In this document: piece after piece, positions 1-5,809 of the stretch
Layout: each line of letters opens with the position of its first letter
Position numbering within the stretch: the stretch's first letter is position 1
The notes under the pieces: generated by a model
Seen by the model: the letters and a program-made list of their open reading frames with translations, nothing else
Database searches by the model: none
What the model was told of the DNA's origin: nothing
Position numbers and translations under genes: made by a program
From: an uncultured Bacilli bacterium
Lineage (GTDB): Bacteria > Bacillota_I > Bacilli_A > RF39 > UBA660
NCBI GenBank assembly: GCA_947627525.1
Contig: CANQWJ010000085.1
Coordinates: forward strand, 1 to 5,964
Length of the DNA stretch: 5,964 nucleotides
Reading direction: 5' to 3'

Positions 1-120
1 GAACTAAATTTTTAGTCCTCTACACAGTTCATTTATCATTAGTTTTTGGTTCCACCAACACTACTTGACATTGAACCATTTATTTTCTTATCTCTAAAAA
101 ATTATATTTTTAAAACTTAA

Positions 121-1341
121 TTATTTAACTTTCTCATAAACAGCAACGTATTTATAAGCAATACCAGTTTGACCATTTATTGTGACTTTACGATCAGAAA
201 TTATTTCCCATTGTTTAAATTTATAACCATATCTTGCTTTAGGTGCTTCCATTGTGTATTCTTTAATGTCTGCTCTTCTAGCATAAATAACGTTACTCTT
301 TAATTCGTTTGTACTACTATCAAGGAAACCAACGCATTGATTTAAATCACATGAGAACTCTGCAAACCAGATACAACCAGAACCTGTTTCACCACATCTA
401 GATTTTGTATAATAATTATTATGATCATAAAGGCGTACTGTTAGTGGGTTTAAAGTACTATAGAAATGAAATTCTACTTCATGTTTTTCTTCTGGTGGTA
501 AATGACCATACTTTTCTTGATAAGCCTTTTCATATTCTTCACGATCTTTTTCTTCCCCTTTAGCTGCTGCTTCTAACATTTTCTTAAGTTGTTCATCAGT
601 AAGTGATCTACTTTCACTAGTTTCTGAATTAGTTACTGTATTATTTTTAGTTTCAGTAGTTTTTTTAGTTTCAGTAGTCTTTTTGGTTTCAGTAGTTGTA
701 GTTTTGCTTTCTACTTTAGTTTCTGATTCTTTTTTTGTTGGTTCAGTTTGAGTTTGTTCTTTAACTTCTTGTGTTTTTCTTATTTCTTCCTCTAAAGTCT
801 TTTTATTTTCTTCAGCTTTTTGTAACTCTTTGTCAGCTGCTTTTTTATTATCTTCGGCTTCTGTAATGGCTTTTTCAGCATTTTGAACTTTAGCATTAGC
901 ATCTTCTTTAGTTGCTTTGGCTTTAGCTACAGCTTCTTCAGCAGCTTTAACTTTTTCTAGAGCAGCTTTTCGCTCTTCTTCAGTTTTAGCATTTTTAACT
1001 TCAGCTTCAGCTAACTTTTTAGTTTCTTCAGCTTTAGTTAATTCTTTTTCTGCTACTGCAACTTCTTTTTTAGCATTTTCTTTTGCAATGGTTGCCTTTT
1101 CTACTTCTTTATTTGCTTTCTCAACTTTAGCTTTAGATTCACTAACTTCATTTTCAGCTTCAACTAATACTTTAGATTTTTGAGTTTCTATAGCTTTGCT
1201 TTCTACAATACCTATTTTTCCATCATTATTTGCTTTAAATAAAGTATTGAAATCAACTGCAATAACACAAGCACTCACTACTGCAACTATTCCAGAACCT
1301 AAAAATACACTTTTCATTGCGTTAAATGATAATTTTTTCAT
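121..1341 (-). CDS. Exported or membrane-anchored coiled-coil surface protein with a C-terminal cysteine-containing domain
   Basis: I do not recognise a named family for the whole 406-residue protein. Residues 1-11 are basic and 12-29 are hydrophobic, giving a signal peptide or N-terminal anchor. VSAC at 22-25 fits a lipobox, but the hydrophobic run continues past Cys25, so lipoprotein versus uncleaved anchor is open. Residues about 50-195 are almost only Ala, Lys, Glu and Val in heptad-like order, as in long surface coiled coils. Residues 196-245 are a Thr/Lys/Glu linker with TTETKK repeats. The C-terminal domain (about 287-406) has two cysteine pairs, C316/C323 and C331/C336. Its end (GYKFKQW, then YKYVAVYEK) resembles InlB-type beta-repeat modules. 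No LPXTG sorting signal is present. A GGGAG Shine-Dalgarno site 8 nt before the ATG supports this start. The gene has its own promoter and is probably monocistronic. Inferred role: a cell-surface spacer or stalk displaying the C-terminal domain outside. Confidence is high for the gene and the architecture, low for the function. Confidence 0.88.
   Translation of the reverse strand: MKKLSFNAMKSVFLGSGIVAVVSACVIAVDFNTLFKANNDGKIGIVESKAIETQKSKVLVEAENEVSESKAKVEKANKEVEKATIAKENAKKEVAVAEKELTKAEETKKLAEAEVKNAKTEEERKAALEKVKAAEEAVAKAKATKEDANAKVQNAEKAITEAEDNKKAADKELQKAEENKKTLEEEIRKTQEVKEQTQTEPTKKESETKVESKTTTTETKKTTETKKTTETKNNTVTNSETSESRSLTDEQLKKMLEAAAKGEEKDREEYEKAYQEKYGHLPPEEKHEVEFHFYSTLNPLTVRLYDHNNYYTKSRCGETGSGCIWFAEFSCDLNQCVGFLDSSTNELKSNVIYARRADIKEYTMEAPKARYGYKFKQWEIISDRKVTINGQTGIAYKYVAVYEKVK
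645..698 (-). repeat. Three tandem 18-bp repeats encoding TTETKK units
   Basis: The plus-strand unit TTTTAGTTTCAGTAGTTT recurs three times with exact 18-bp period (645-662, 663-680, 681-698) and only a few substitutions. CAGTAGT falls at 654, 672 and 690. Being a multiple of three, the repeat keeps the reading frame and encodes successive Thr-Thr-Glu-Thr-Lys-Lys units in the linker of the coiled-coil surface protein. Such repeats can gain or lose copies by slippage, which would change linker length without breaking the gene. Confidence 0.85.
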
Positions 1342-1374
1342 AAAATAAACTCCCTTTCAAATTAATATACACAC

Positions 1375-1403
1375 ATTATACAATATTATATGAAAAATGT
1401 AAA
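1375..1403 (-). promoter_or_regulatory. Sigma-A-type promoter of the coiled-coil protein gene
   Basis: Reading the minus strand, a TTTACA -35 box (1403-1398) is followed by a 17-bp spacer and a perfect TATAAT -10 box (1380-1375). The predicted start of transcription is near 1368, giving a leader of about 27 nt that contains the GGGAG ribosome-binding site. A second TTTACA lies 12 bp further upstream. The match is close to consensus with ideal spacing, so this gene is probably well expressed and independent of mcrBC. Confidence 0.75.
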
Positions 1404-1535
1404 GTCCTATGTAAACAATTAAACTAAAAAAAGATAGTTATAAGGTATTTTTAGTATATTAATTCATTTTAAAGTTGTATAAATAATTATTTTATTTAAA
1501 AGGATTTATTAAAATTCTAGTTTTTATATTAATAT
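1404..1535. other. AT-rich intergenic stretch with no recognised gene
   Basis: This is the rest of the roughly 450-bp gap between the surface-protein gene and mcrC, after removing the promoter and the coding remnant. It is very AT-rich and has no open frame worth calling on either strand. The only structure seen is an inverted repeat, ACTAAAAA at 1423-1430 and TTTTTAGT at 1448-1455, with a 17-nt loop. Its stem is nearly all A-T, so it is a poor terminator candidate for the mcrBC unit. I see nothing else in it. Confidence 0.6.
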
Positions 1536-1792
1536 TTACACAATGTTTACACATTTTTCAATTTTCTTTGAACTTTCATCAATTAAATCAAATATCTCAC
1601 TATCATATAATTCATAATCATTATATTTTGTTAATATTTTATAATACTTTTTATAAATTTATACACCTATATTATTAAATTTATCACATTTTCTCTAAAA
1701 TTTTAAAATTATAATATCTTTTAGTTATATCAAAATTTAATGTATCAATAATATATTTATCATACATTTTTTCAAAATCAGTTCTCTTTTGT
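1536..1792 (-). pseudogene. Decayed coding remnant downstream of mcrC, with one frameshift and one internal stop
   Basis: Immediately after the mcrC stop, a +1 frame reads KRTDFEKMYDKYIIDTLNFD and continues to LEKM before stopping at 1686-1684. Moving one base at the run of four A (1692-1689) continues the same style of sequence: CDKFNNIGV, then a TAA at 1661-1659, then IYKKYYKILTKYNDYELYDS and on to CVNIV with a final stop at 1538-1536. Together this gives about 80-85 residues of plausible soluble, helix-prone, Lys/Tyr/Asp-rich protein. Random AT-rich DNA seldom reads this cleanly, so I infer a small gene, or the 3' end of a larger one, that has been inactivated. No clear start is seen: ATG at 1767-1765 is in frame but lacks a good Shine-Dalgarno site. 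The family is not recognised. Its position suggests it was once co-transcribed with mcrBC. A sequencing error could explain the frameshift but not also the separate stop. Confidence 0.5.
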
Positions 1793-2893
1793 TTAATAAT
1801 TTTCTTTTATATTATCGTTTACTAATAAAGCTATATCAAATAATTGTTTCTCTATATCATCAAATTTTTTTGTCATATCAAGTGCCCTTACATATAAGTA
1901 ATTTCCCATTATATTGGCCTTAACATCGGGTATAACATCTTCACTTGTCTTTGCATATAATAACATTCCACTTACATTCATTTTAGGATTTTGATATTTT
2001 TTATTAATAACATATGAATTAATTTGGTACCAATTGTTTGAATGTATACCCTTTTTATCATATCCATTCATAGCCTTATCTGTTAAAATACTTTTATAAA
2101 ACTTCGCATCTATAATAAGCTCTGTTTTACCATGTGTTAATGAAATGTCTGTATTCATTTTTGGAATTTTATCTATTTCTCTATTTTCTAAATCATCTTC
2201 TAAAATAGACCATTTGATTTTTTCTATATTTGCTTTTAGTAAACCAGTATAGTGTTTTTTATAATAATTTCTAATAAATGATTCGAATAAAGAATGATAA
2301 TCTTTTTCTTTTATCATTAATCCATCAGCTTTAATACTTCCTTGCTCTTCAGTAAGCAATACACTATTAAGAACCATTCTACAAATCATTATGATAGACT
2401 CATAATATCTATTATTTCGATCAAATCTCAAACTATTCCATTGTATAGAACTAATATTATTAATTAAGTCTATATCATTTAAGTATTCATAAACATTTTT
2501 TAAGTTTTTAATAAATTTTTTTGTTACCTTATTACTTTTTATCAAATAGAACATAGTTGTTTTTATTATTTTATTCATCAATACATTTTCAGAATACTCA
2601 TCAAAAGTACAAACCACTTTATGTTTTAGTAGAGTATTCTCCTTAGTAGTTCTATTGATATTTATTTTGCCTCTTATTGTATATAAAGCATCTTCACAAG
2701 CTATATAGTTTTTAAACAAACCTTTTTTTATTAAATAACCTACTGATTGCGATAATAAAAATGAATATAAGTCAAAAATGTTTTCAAATTTTTCTGTTTT
2801 TACTTTTTCGTTGCTTATCATGGGAAATTTACCATTACTTAAAGCATAGGCTAACATGTAATAAACATTTGTAACCCTATAATCTTTAGCCAT
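1793..2893 (-). CDS. mcrC: McrC, nuclease subunit of McrBC modification-dependent restriction system
   Basis: McrC is the endonuclease partner of McrB. In the family it joins McrB rings, stimulates their GTP hydrolysis, and cuts DNA carrying modified bases after translocation. This protein is 366 residues, close to the E. coli McrC length. Family landmarks are all present: the N-terminal VTNVYYMLAYAL (8-19), RGKI (74-77), FDEYSENVLMN (97-107) and LFESFIRNYYKKH (202-214). The PD-(D/E)xK nuclease core follows: Asp249, then Asp262-Ala-Lys264 in the ELIIDAKFY strand, and a later YQINSY (289-294) typical of the family. No catalytic residue is missing. The ATG is only 5 nt after the mcrB stop, and its AGAGG Shine-Dalgarno site (2906-2902) directly precedes that stop codon. 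Translation is therefore likely coupled, keeping the subunits in proportion. It is very likely functional together with mcrB. Confidence 0.95.
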   Translation of the reverse strand: MAKDYRVTNVYYMLAYALSNGKFPMISNEKVKTEKFENIFDLYSFLLSQSVGYLIKKGLFKNYIACEDALYTIRGKININRTTKENTLLKHKVVCTFDEYSENVLMNKIIKTTMFYLIKSNKVTKKFIKNLKNVYEYLNDIDLINNISSIQWNSLRFDRNNRYYESIIMICRMVLNSVLLTEEQGSIKADGLMIKEKDYHSLFESFIRNYYKKHYTGLLKANIEKIKWSILEDDLENREIDKIPKMNTDISLTHGKTELIIDAKFYKSILTDKAMNGYDKKGIHSNNWYQINSYVINKKYQNPKMNVSGMLLYAKTSEDVIPDVKANIMGNYLYVRALDMTKKFDDIEKQLFDIALLVNDNIKENY

Positions 2894-2898
2894 AACTA

Positions 2899-4959
2899 TT
2901 ACCTCTTAATACTATCTATCTTTTTAATTACTTCCTTTTGCTTTTCCTCATCATCAAACCAATATTCTCTTATTATAGGTTTAATATCATATTCTAAAAT
3001 TGAAGATAATGTTTCCTCTAAATTTTGTTCATATGTCTTTGTAGAATCATAGTCATCTTTTTGACTCAAATGAGCTTCATCTAGATTAGAAAAGTAACTG
3101 TGTCCAATTGCAAAACCTTTGCCTAGTGATGGATTTTTTTCAGGATCAATAATATCTTTATTTAAATCAGTAATCATTTTAATAATTTCATTAAAATAAT
3201 CATTATTAATGCTATTTTGATATTTTCTGAAACCATCCGTATCAAATGCAGGCTCAATATCAACAAAAGAAAAACGTCTTCTTAAAGCATAATCTAATAG
3301 TGCTAACGATCTATCAGCAGTATTCATCATTCCTATTATATATACATTATTTGGCACAATAAATGGTTTATTTGAATATGGTAATTTGACTGTGTATTTA
3401 TAATCCCCTCTTTTATCGTCTTCTATAAGCATTAATAATTCTCCAAATATCTTACTTATATTTCCTCTATTTATTTCATCTATTATAAAATAGTATTTAT
3501 TATCTGGATCTAAACTTGCTTTTTCATTGCAGAACTTTTTAAACACACCATCTTTTACTTCAAATCCATTTGAATCATCTAATGGTCTTAATCCTTCAAC
3601 AAAGTCTTCATAAGAATAACTTTGATGGAATTGGACAAATTCGATTCTATTTTCATCTTTCTTATTCATCATAGCATAGGCAAGTCTCTTAGCCATATAC
3701 GTTTTTCCGACACCAGGCGCACCTTTGATAATAATATTTTTCTTTCTTTTTAATAAGGCAGATAATTCATTGAACATTCCAACGTAAACATCATTTTTAT
3801 AATCATCAACAGTATATTGTTCTATTTTATAATTACCATATACTAAATCAATAATAGTTTTATACTCAATATCATTTAATTTAAATAAAGTTTTTCTAGA
3901 TTTTATTTTATTTGGAATATCATCTAATTCTTTTGTATTTTTAATAACTTCAAAATCAATTGGTTTTTCAAACTTATTAAATAATTTTATTTCGATTTCA
4001 TCATTGTTCAGTTCACTAGTACATACACTTTCTCCAATAATTTGTAATGTTGGTGTAGCATCATAGCAAATTAATTTATCGCCTACTTGAATATCATTAA
4101 AGCATTCATAATCATTTCTAATACGTCCATTAATAGTATGTGAACTGTATTTAACTGTGTCATTTATGTTTTGACTTGTAAAATTAAATTGTTCTCCACT
4201 AGCAACAATAAAATAATAGTTTATATTTTCTTTATCATCTTTCTGATTTGATGATGTTGACTGATTATTAACGGAATTATTTTTTAGTTTGTTCCATGCA
4301 TAATATGACAATTCAGGAAATGATTTGTATTCATAATTTCCACTACTTATCAAATCATTAACTTTAGCACATATATTAAGATATTCTTCCCCATCATTAA
4401 AGTTACCTAAATTAATATGTAATTCGTTCTCGATTATATTTCTAGTATTTGAATCTAGGCTAATAAAAGTATTTGGTGCTATTTTAAAAAGTTGATTAGG
4501 TATTCTATAATCTTTGTCTCTTCTTTCATATGTTCTATTATAATTTTGAATAAAATTTAATCTTGCATAATCAGTTTTGGTCTTATCGTACTCTAAAGCA
4601 TATTTAGTAACATTCCATAATATTTTAGAATCATCATCCTTAAAAAGCCGAGCATTAAGAGCAACTATAGATGGTAATCCATCATAATCATTTGGAACCT
4701 CTATAGACATTCCTGTCATTTCTTCAAACTTACTAATAAATTTATTCCTAATATTTTGACCATATTTTTCTAATATACTAAAGAATCCAAGTGGATCTAT
4801 ACATTCCATAAGTTCACCATTGTATGATTCTGAATCATATCCAATTTGTTCTTGTACCTTAAAAACTATTTGTTTTAACTCATCAGGGTTATTTTCAAAT
4901 TCCATTATTTTCAATGCTAATTTATGATAAATTGGTATCCATGTAAATTTATTATTCAT
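2899..4959 (-). CDS. mcrB: McrB, AAA+ GTPase and modified-DNA recognition subunit with an EVE-like domain
   Basis: McrB forms AAA+ rings that bind DNA with modified bases and use GTP to translocate and activate McrC. The protein is 686 residues, clearly longer than the 459-residue E. coli protein because of its N-terminal half. Residues about 1-225 form a module with DYDGLP (91-96) and a later LDSNTR (168-173), as in many non-Escherichia McrB homologues. A short Ser/Asn/Lys linker follows. Residues about 247-372 resemble an EVE/PUA-like domain (FNDIQVGDKLICYDATPTLQ), the likely modified-base reader. The motor has Walker A GAPGVGKT (413-420), Walker B FIIDE (491-495) followed by NRGN, the McrB signature MNTADRS (545-551), LRRRF (559-563) and GHSYF near 620. 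A TTG nine bases upstream at 4968 is in frame but abuts the Shine-Dalgarno site, so ATG at 4959 is chosen. First gene of a two-gene operon. Which modification is read cannot be told from sequence. Confidence 0.95.
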   Translation of the reverse strand: MNNKFTWIPIYHKLALKIMEFENNPDELKQIVFKVQEQIGYDSESYNGELMECIDPLGFFSILEKYGQNIRNKFISKFEEMTGMSIEVPNDYDGLPSIVALNARLFKDDDSKILWNVTKYALEYDKTKTDYARLNFIQNYNRTYERRDKDYRIPNQLFKIAPNTFISLDSNTRNIIENELHINLGNFNDGEEYLNICAKVNDLISSGNYEYKSFPELSYYAWNKLKNNSVNNQSTSSNQKDDKENINYYFIVASGEQFNFTSQNINDTVKYSSHTINGRIRNDYECFNDIQVGDKLICYDATPTLQIIGESVCTSELNNDEIEIKLFNKFEKPIDFEVIKNTKELDDIPNKIKSRKTLFKLNDIEYKTIIDLVYGNYKIEQYTVDDYKNDVYVGMFNELSALLKRKKNIIIKGAPGVGKTYMAKRLAYAMMNKKDENRIEFVQFHQSYSYEDFVEGLRPLDDSNGFEVKDGVFKKFCNEKASLDPDNKYYFIIDEINRGNISKIFGELLMLIEDDKRGDYKYTVKLPYSNKPFIVPNNVYIIGMMNTADRSLALLDYALRRRFSFVDIEPAFDTDGFRKYQNSINNDYFNEIIKMITDLNKDIIDPEKNPSLGKGFAIGHSYFSNLDEAHLSQKDDYDSTKTYEQNLEETLSSILEYDIKPIIREYWFDDEEKQKEVIKKIDSIKR

Positions 4960-4968
4960 TATTATCAA

Positions 4969-4973
4969 CTCCT
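4969..4973 (-). promoter_or_regulatory. Ribosome-binding site that fixes the mcrB start
   Basis: AGGAG on the minus strand lies 9 nt before ATG 4959-4957. The in-frame TTG at 4968-4966 follows it with no gap at all, which ribosomes would not use efficiently. The site therefore favours the 686-residue McrB over a 689-residue form. Confidence 0.8.
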
Positions 4974-4989
4974 ATAATTTTATATATTT

Positions 4990-5018
4990 ATTGTAGCAAA
5001 TTTATAATAAAAAGTCAT
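4990..5018 (-). promoter_or_regulatory. Predicted sigma-A-type promoter of mcrBC
   Basis: On the minus strand, ATGACT (5018-5013, four of six matches to TTGACA) is followed by a 17-bp spacer and TACAAT (4995-4990, five of six matches to TATAAT), preceded by TTTGC. Predicted transcription starts near 4983, leaving a leader of about 24 nt with the AGGAG site inside it. It lies downstream of the terminator at 5121-5155, so mcrBC appears to be a separate unit of moderate strength. Surrounding DNA is AT-rich, so chance matches are possible. Confidence 0.55.
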
Positions 5019-5043
5019 TAAACTATAATAAATGTATAAAAAT

Positions 5044-5067
5044 ATGAATTAGTTAGTACCAATTCAT
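5044..5067. repeat. Short inverted repeat upstream of the mcrBC promoter
   Basis: ATGAATT (5044-5050) and AATTCAT (5061-5067) are perfect 7-bp inverted arms separated by 10 bp. The centres of the arms are 17 bp apart, so both would not lie on exactly the same helix face. It sits about 25 bp upstream of the predicted -35 box. It could be a regulator site, but in DNA this AT-rich such a repeat can arise by chance, and there is no T-run to make it a terminator. Confidence 0.25.
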
Positions 5068-5120
5068 TCTAATGCAAGATAGTTGTAATTTTTAAAGATT
5101 ATCAAAAACTTGCAGTCCTT

Positions 5121-5155
5121 ATAAAACAAAAATGCTACGTCTTTCGACATAGCTT
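5121..5155 (-). terminator. Rho-independent terminator after the Sel1-repeat gene
   Basis: On the minus strand, GCTATGTC (5153-5146) pairs with GACGTAGC (5141-5134) as an 8-bp stem with one G-U pair, closed by a GAAA tetraloop on a C-G pair, a very stable GNRA arrangement. The downstream side continues as A, five T, G, four T. The T-run is only on the minus strand, so it stops transcription from the Sel1 gene, about 50 nt after its stop codon, and not from the other direction. It insulates mcrBC from the upstream operon. Confidence 0.85.
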
Positions 5156-5202
5156 CAGAGGACTATTAGTATTCTTGTAATTCTAATTTATTCAAATCTA
5201 TT

Positions 5203-5805
5203 TTAGTCATGTCTTTGCCTTCTATTTTTTACTTTATCTCTTGTTTCATATAAATCTATTGCTCTTTTTAATCCATTTTCCTTTGCTAAATTCAAATAAT
5301 AGTCTGCAAGTTCATAATTAACATCTGTACCTCTACCATTGTAATAGAAATTAGCTCCTAAATCATATATGGCTGCAATATGTCCTTTATCAGCACATTC
5401 TTTTATAATTTCAAATGCTTTATTATAATCTTGTTCTATTTCGCCAAGTCCAAAATAATAATAAGCTCCTATAACAAATTTGGCATAAACTCTTTCTACT
5501 TCATCAATATCAAGATTATTAATCAATTCAAGAATTTTAGGATAAGCATCAATTAAAAGTTCTTTTGCTTTATCTTTATTTATGTCCAAAACTTTACCTA
5601 ATCCTAATTCATAAGAAATTCCTAAAGAATAAATACAAAGAGGATAACCATTTTCAAAACCTTTCTGATAGTAATATAGTGCCTTACTATAATCTTGCGA
5701 TGCATCATTTTCTTCTAAATCATAACTTCTACCTAATAAATAATAAGAAAAGCTTGTATTTTGATTTAATAGGTCATTTAAATTAAATTTTATCACTTTT
5801 ATCAT
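5203..5805 (-). CDS. Sel1-repeat (tetratricopeptide-like) protein
   Basis: The 200-residue protein is built mainly from Sel1-like repeats, helix-turn-helix units that form a curved protein-binding scaffold. Four units can be read: about 19-55 (YYLLGRSYD, DYSKALYYYQKGFENG), 56-91 (YSLGISYELGLG, a degenerate second helix), 107-142 (YYYFGLG, DYNKAFEIIKECADKG) and 143-179 (YDLGANFYYNGRG, YELADYYLNLAKENG). The tail after 188 is short and basic (KVKNRRQRH). There is no signal peptide or membrane segment, so it is probably cytoplasmic. The ATG lies 4 nt past the upstream stop codon, with an AGGG Shine-Dalgarno site overlapping the end of that gene, implying translational coupling. A terminator follows, so it is the last gene of its operon. 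Sel1 proteins usually mediate protein contacts; the partner here is unknown, though the co-translated upstream protein is the first candidate. No enzymatic motif is seen. Confidence 0.9.
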   Translation of the reverse strand: MIKVIKFNLNDLLNQNTSFSYYLLGRSYDLEENDASQDYSKALYYYQKGFENGYPLCIYSLGISYELGLGKVLDINKDKAKELLIDAYPKILELINNLDIDEVERVYAKFVIGAYYYFGLGEIEQDYNKAFEIIKECADKGHIAAIYDLGANFYYNGRGTDVNYELADYYLNLAKENGLKRAIDLYETRDKVKNRRQRHD

Positions 5806-5809
5806 AACA

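Noticed and set aside
13..21. TAGTCCTCT shared between the left edge (plus strand) and 5156-5164 (minus strand), as a possible flanking repeat of the region
   Set aside because: Only nine bases match, which is expected by chance in a 6-kb AT-rich window, and the match does not extend on either side.
917..1183. Plus-strand open frame of 88 codons rich in Ala, Ser and Phe
   Set aside because: It is the antisense of the Ala/Lys/Glu coiled-coil codons of the surface-protein gene. Such repetitive composition removes stops on the other strand; no ribosome-binding site or recognisable protein is seen.
1423..1455. Inverted repeat ACTAAAAA/TTTTTAGT as a terminator for mcrBC
   Set aside because: The stem is almost entirely A-T with a 17-nt loop, and its T-run is part of the stem rather than following it. 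It would be too weak to call.
1533..1560. Repeated TTTACACA motifs at 1536 and 1546 as a plus-strand promoter or mobile-element end
   Set aside because: No -10 box at suitable spacing leads to a plus-strand gene, and the bases are explained by the end of the decayed minus-strand frame.
5565..5786. Plus-strand open frame of 73 codons
   Set aside because: It lies wholly antisense to the Sel1-repeat gene, which has clear repeats and a good start; the plus-strand product has no family features.
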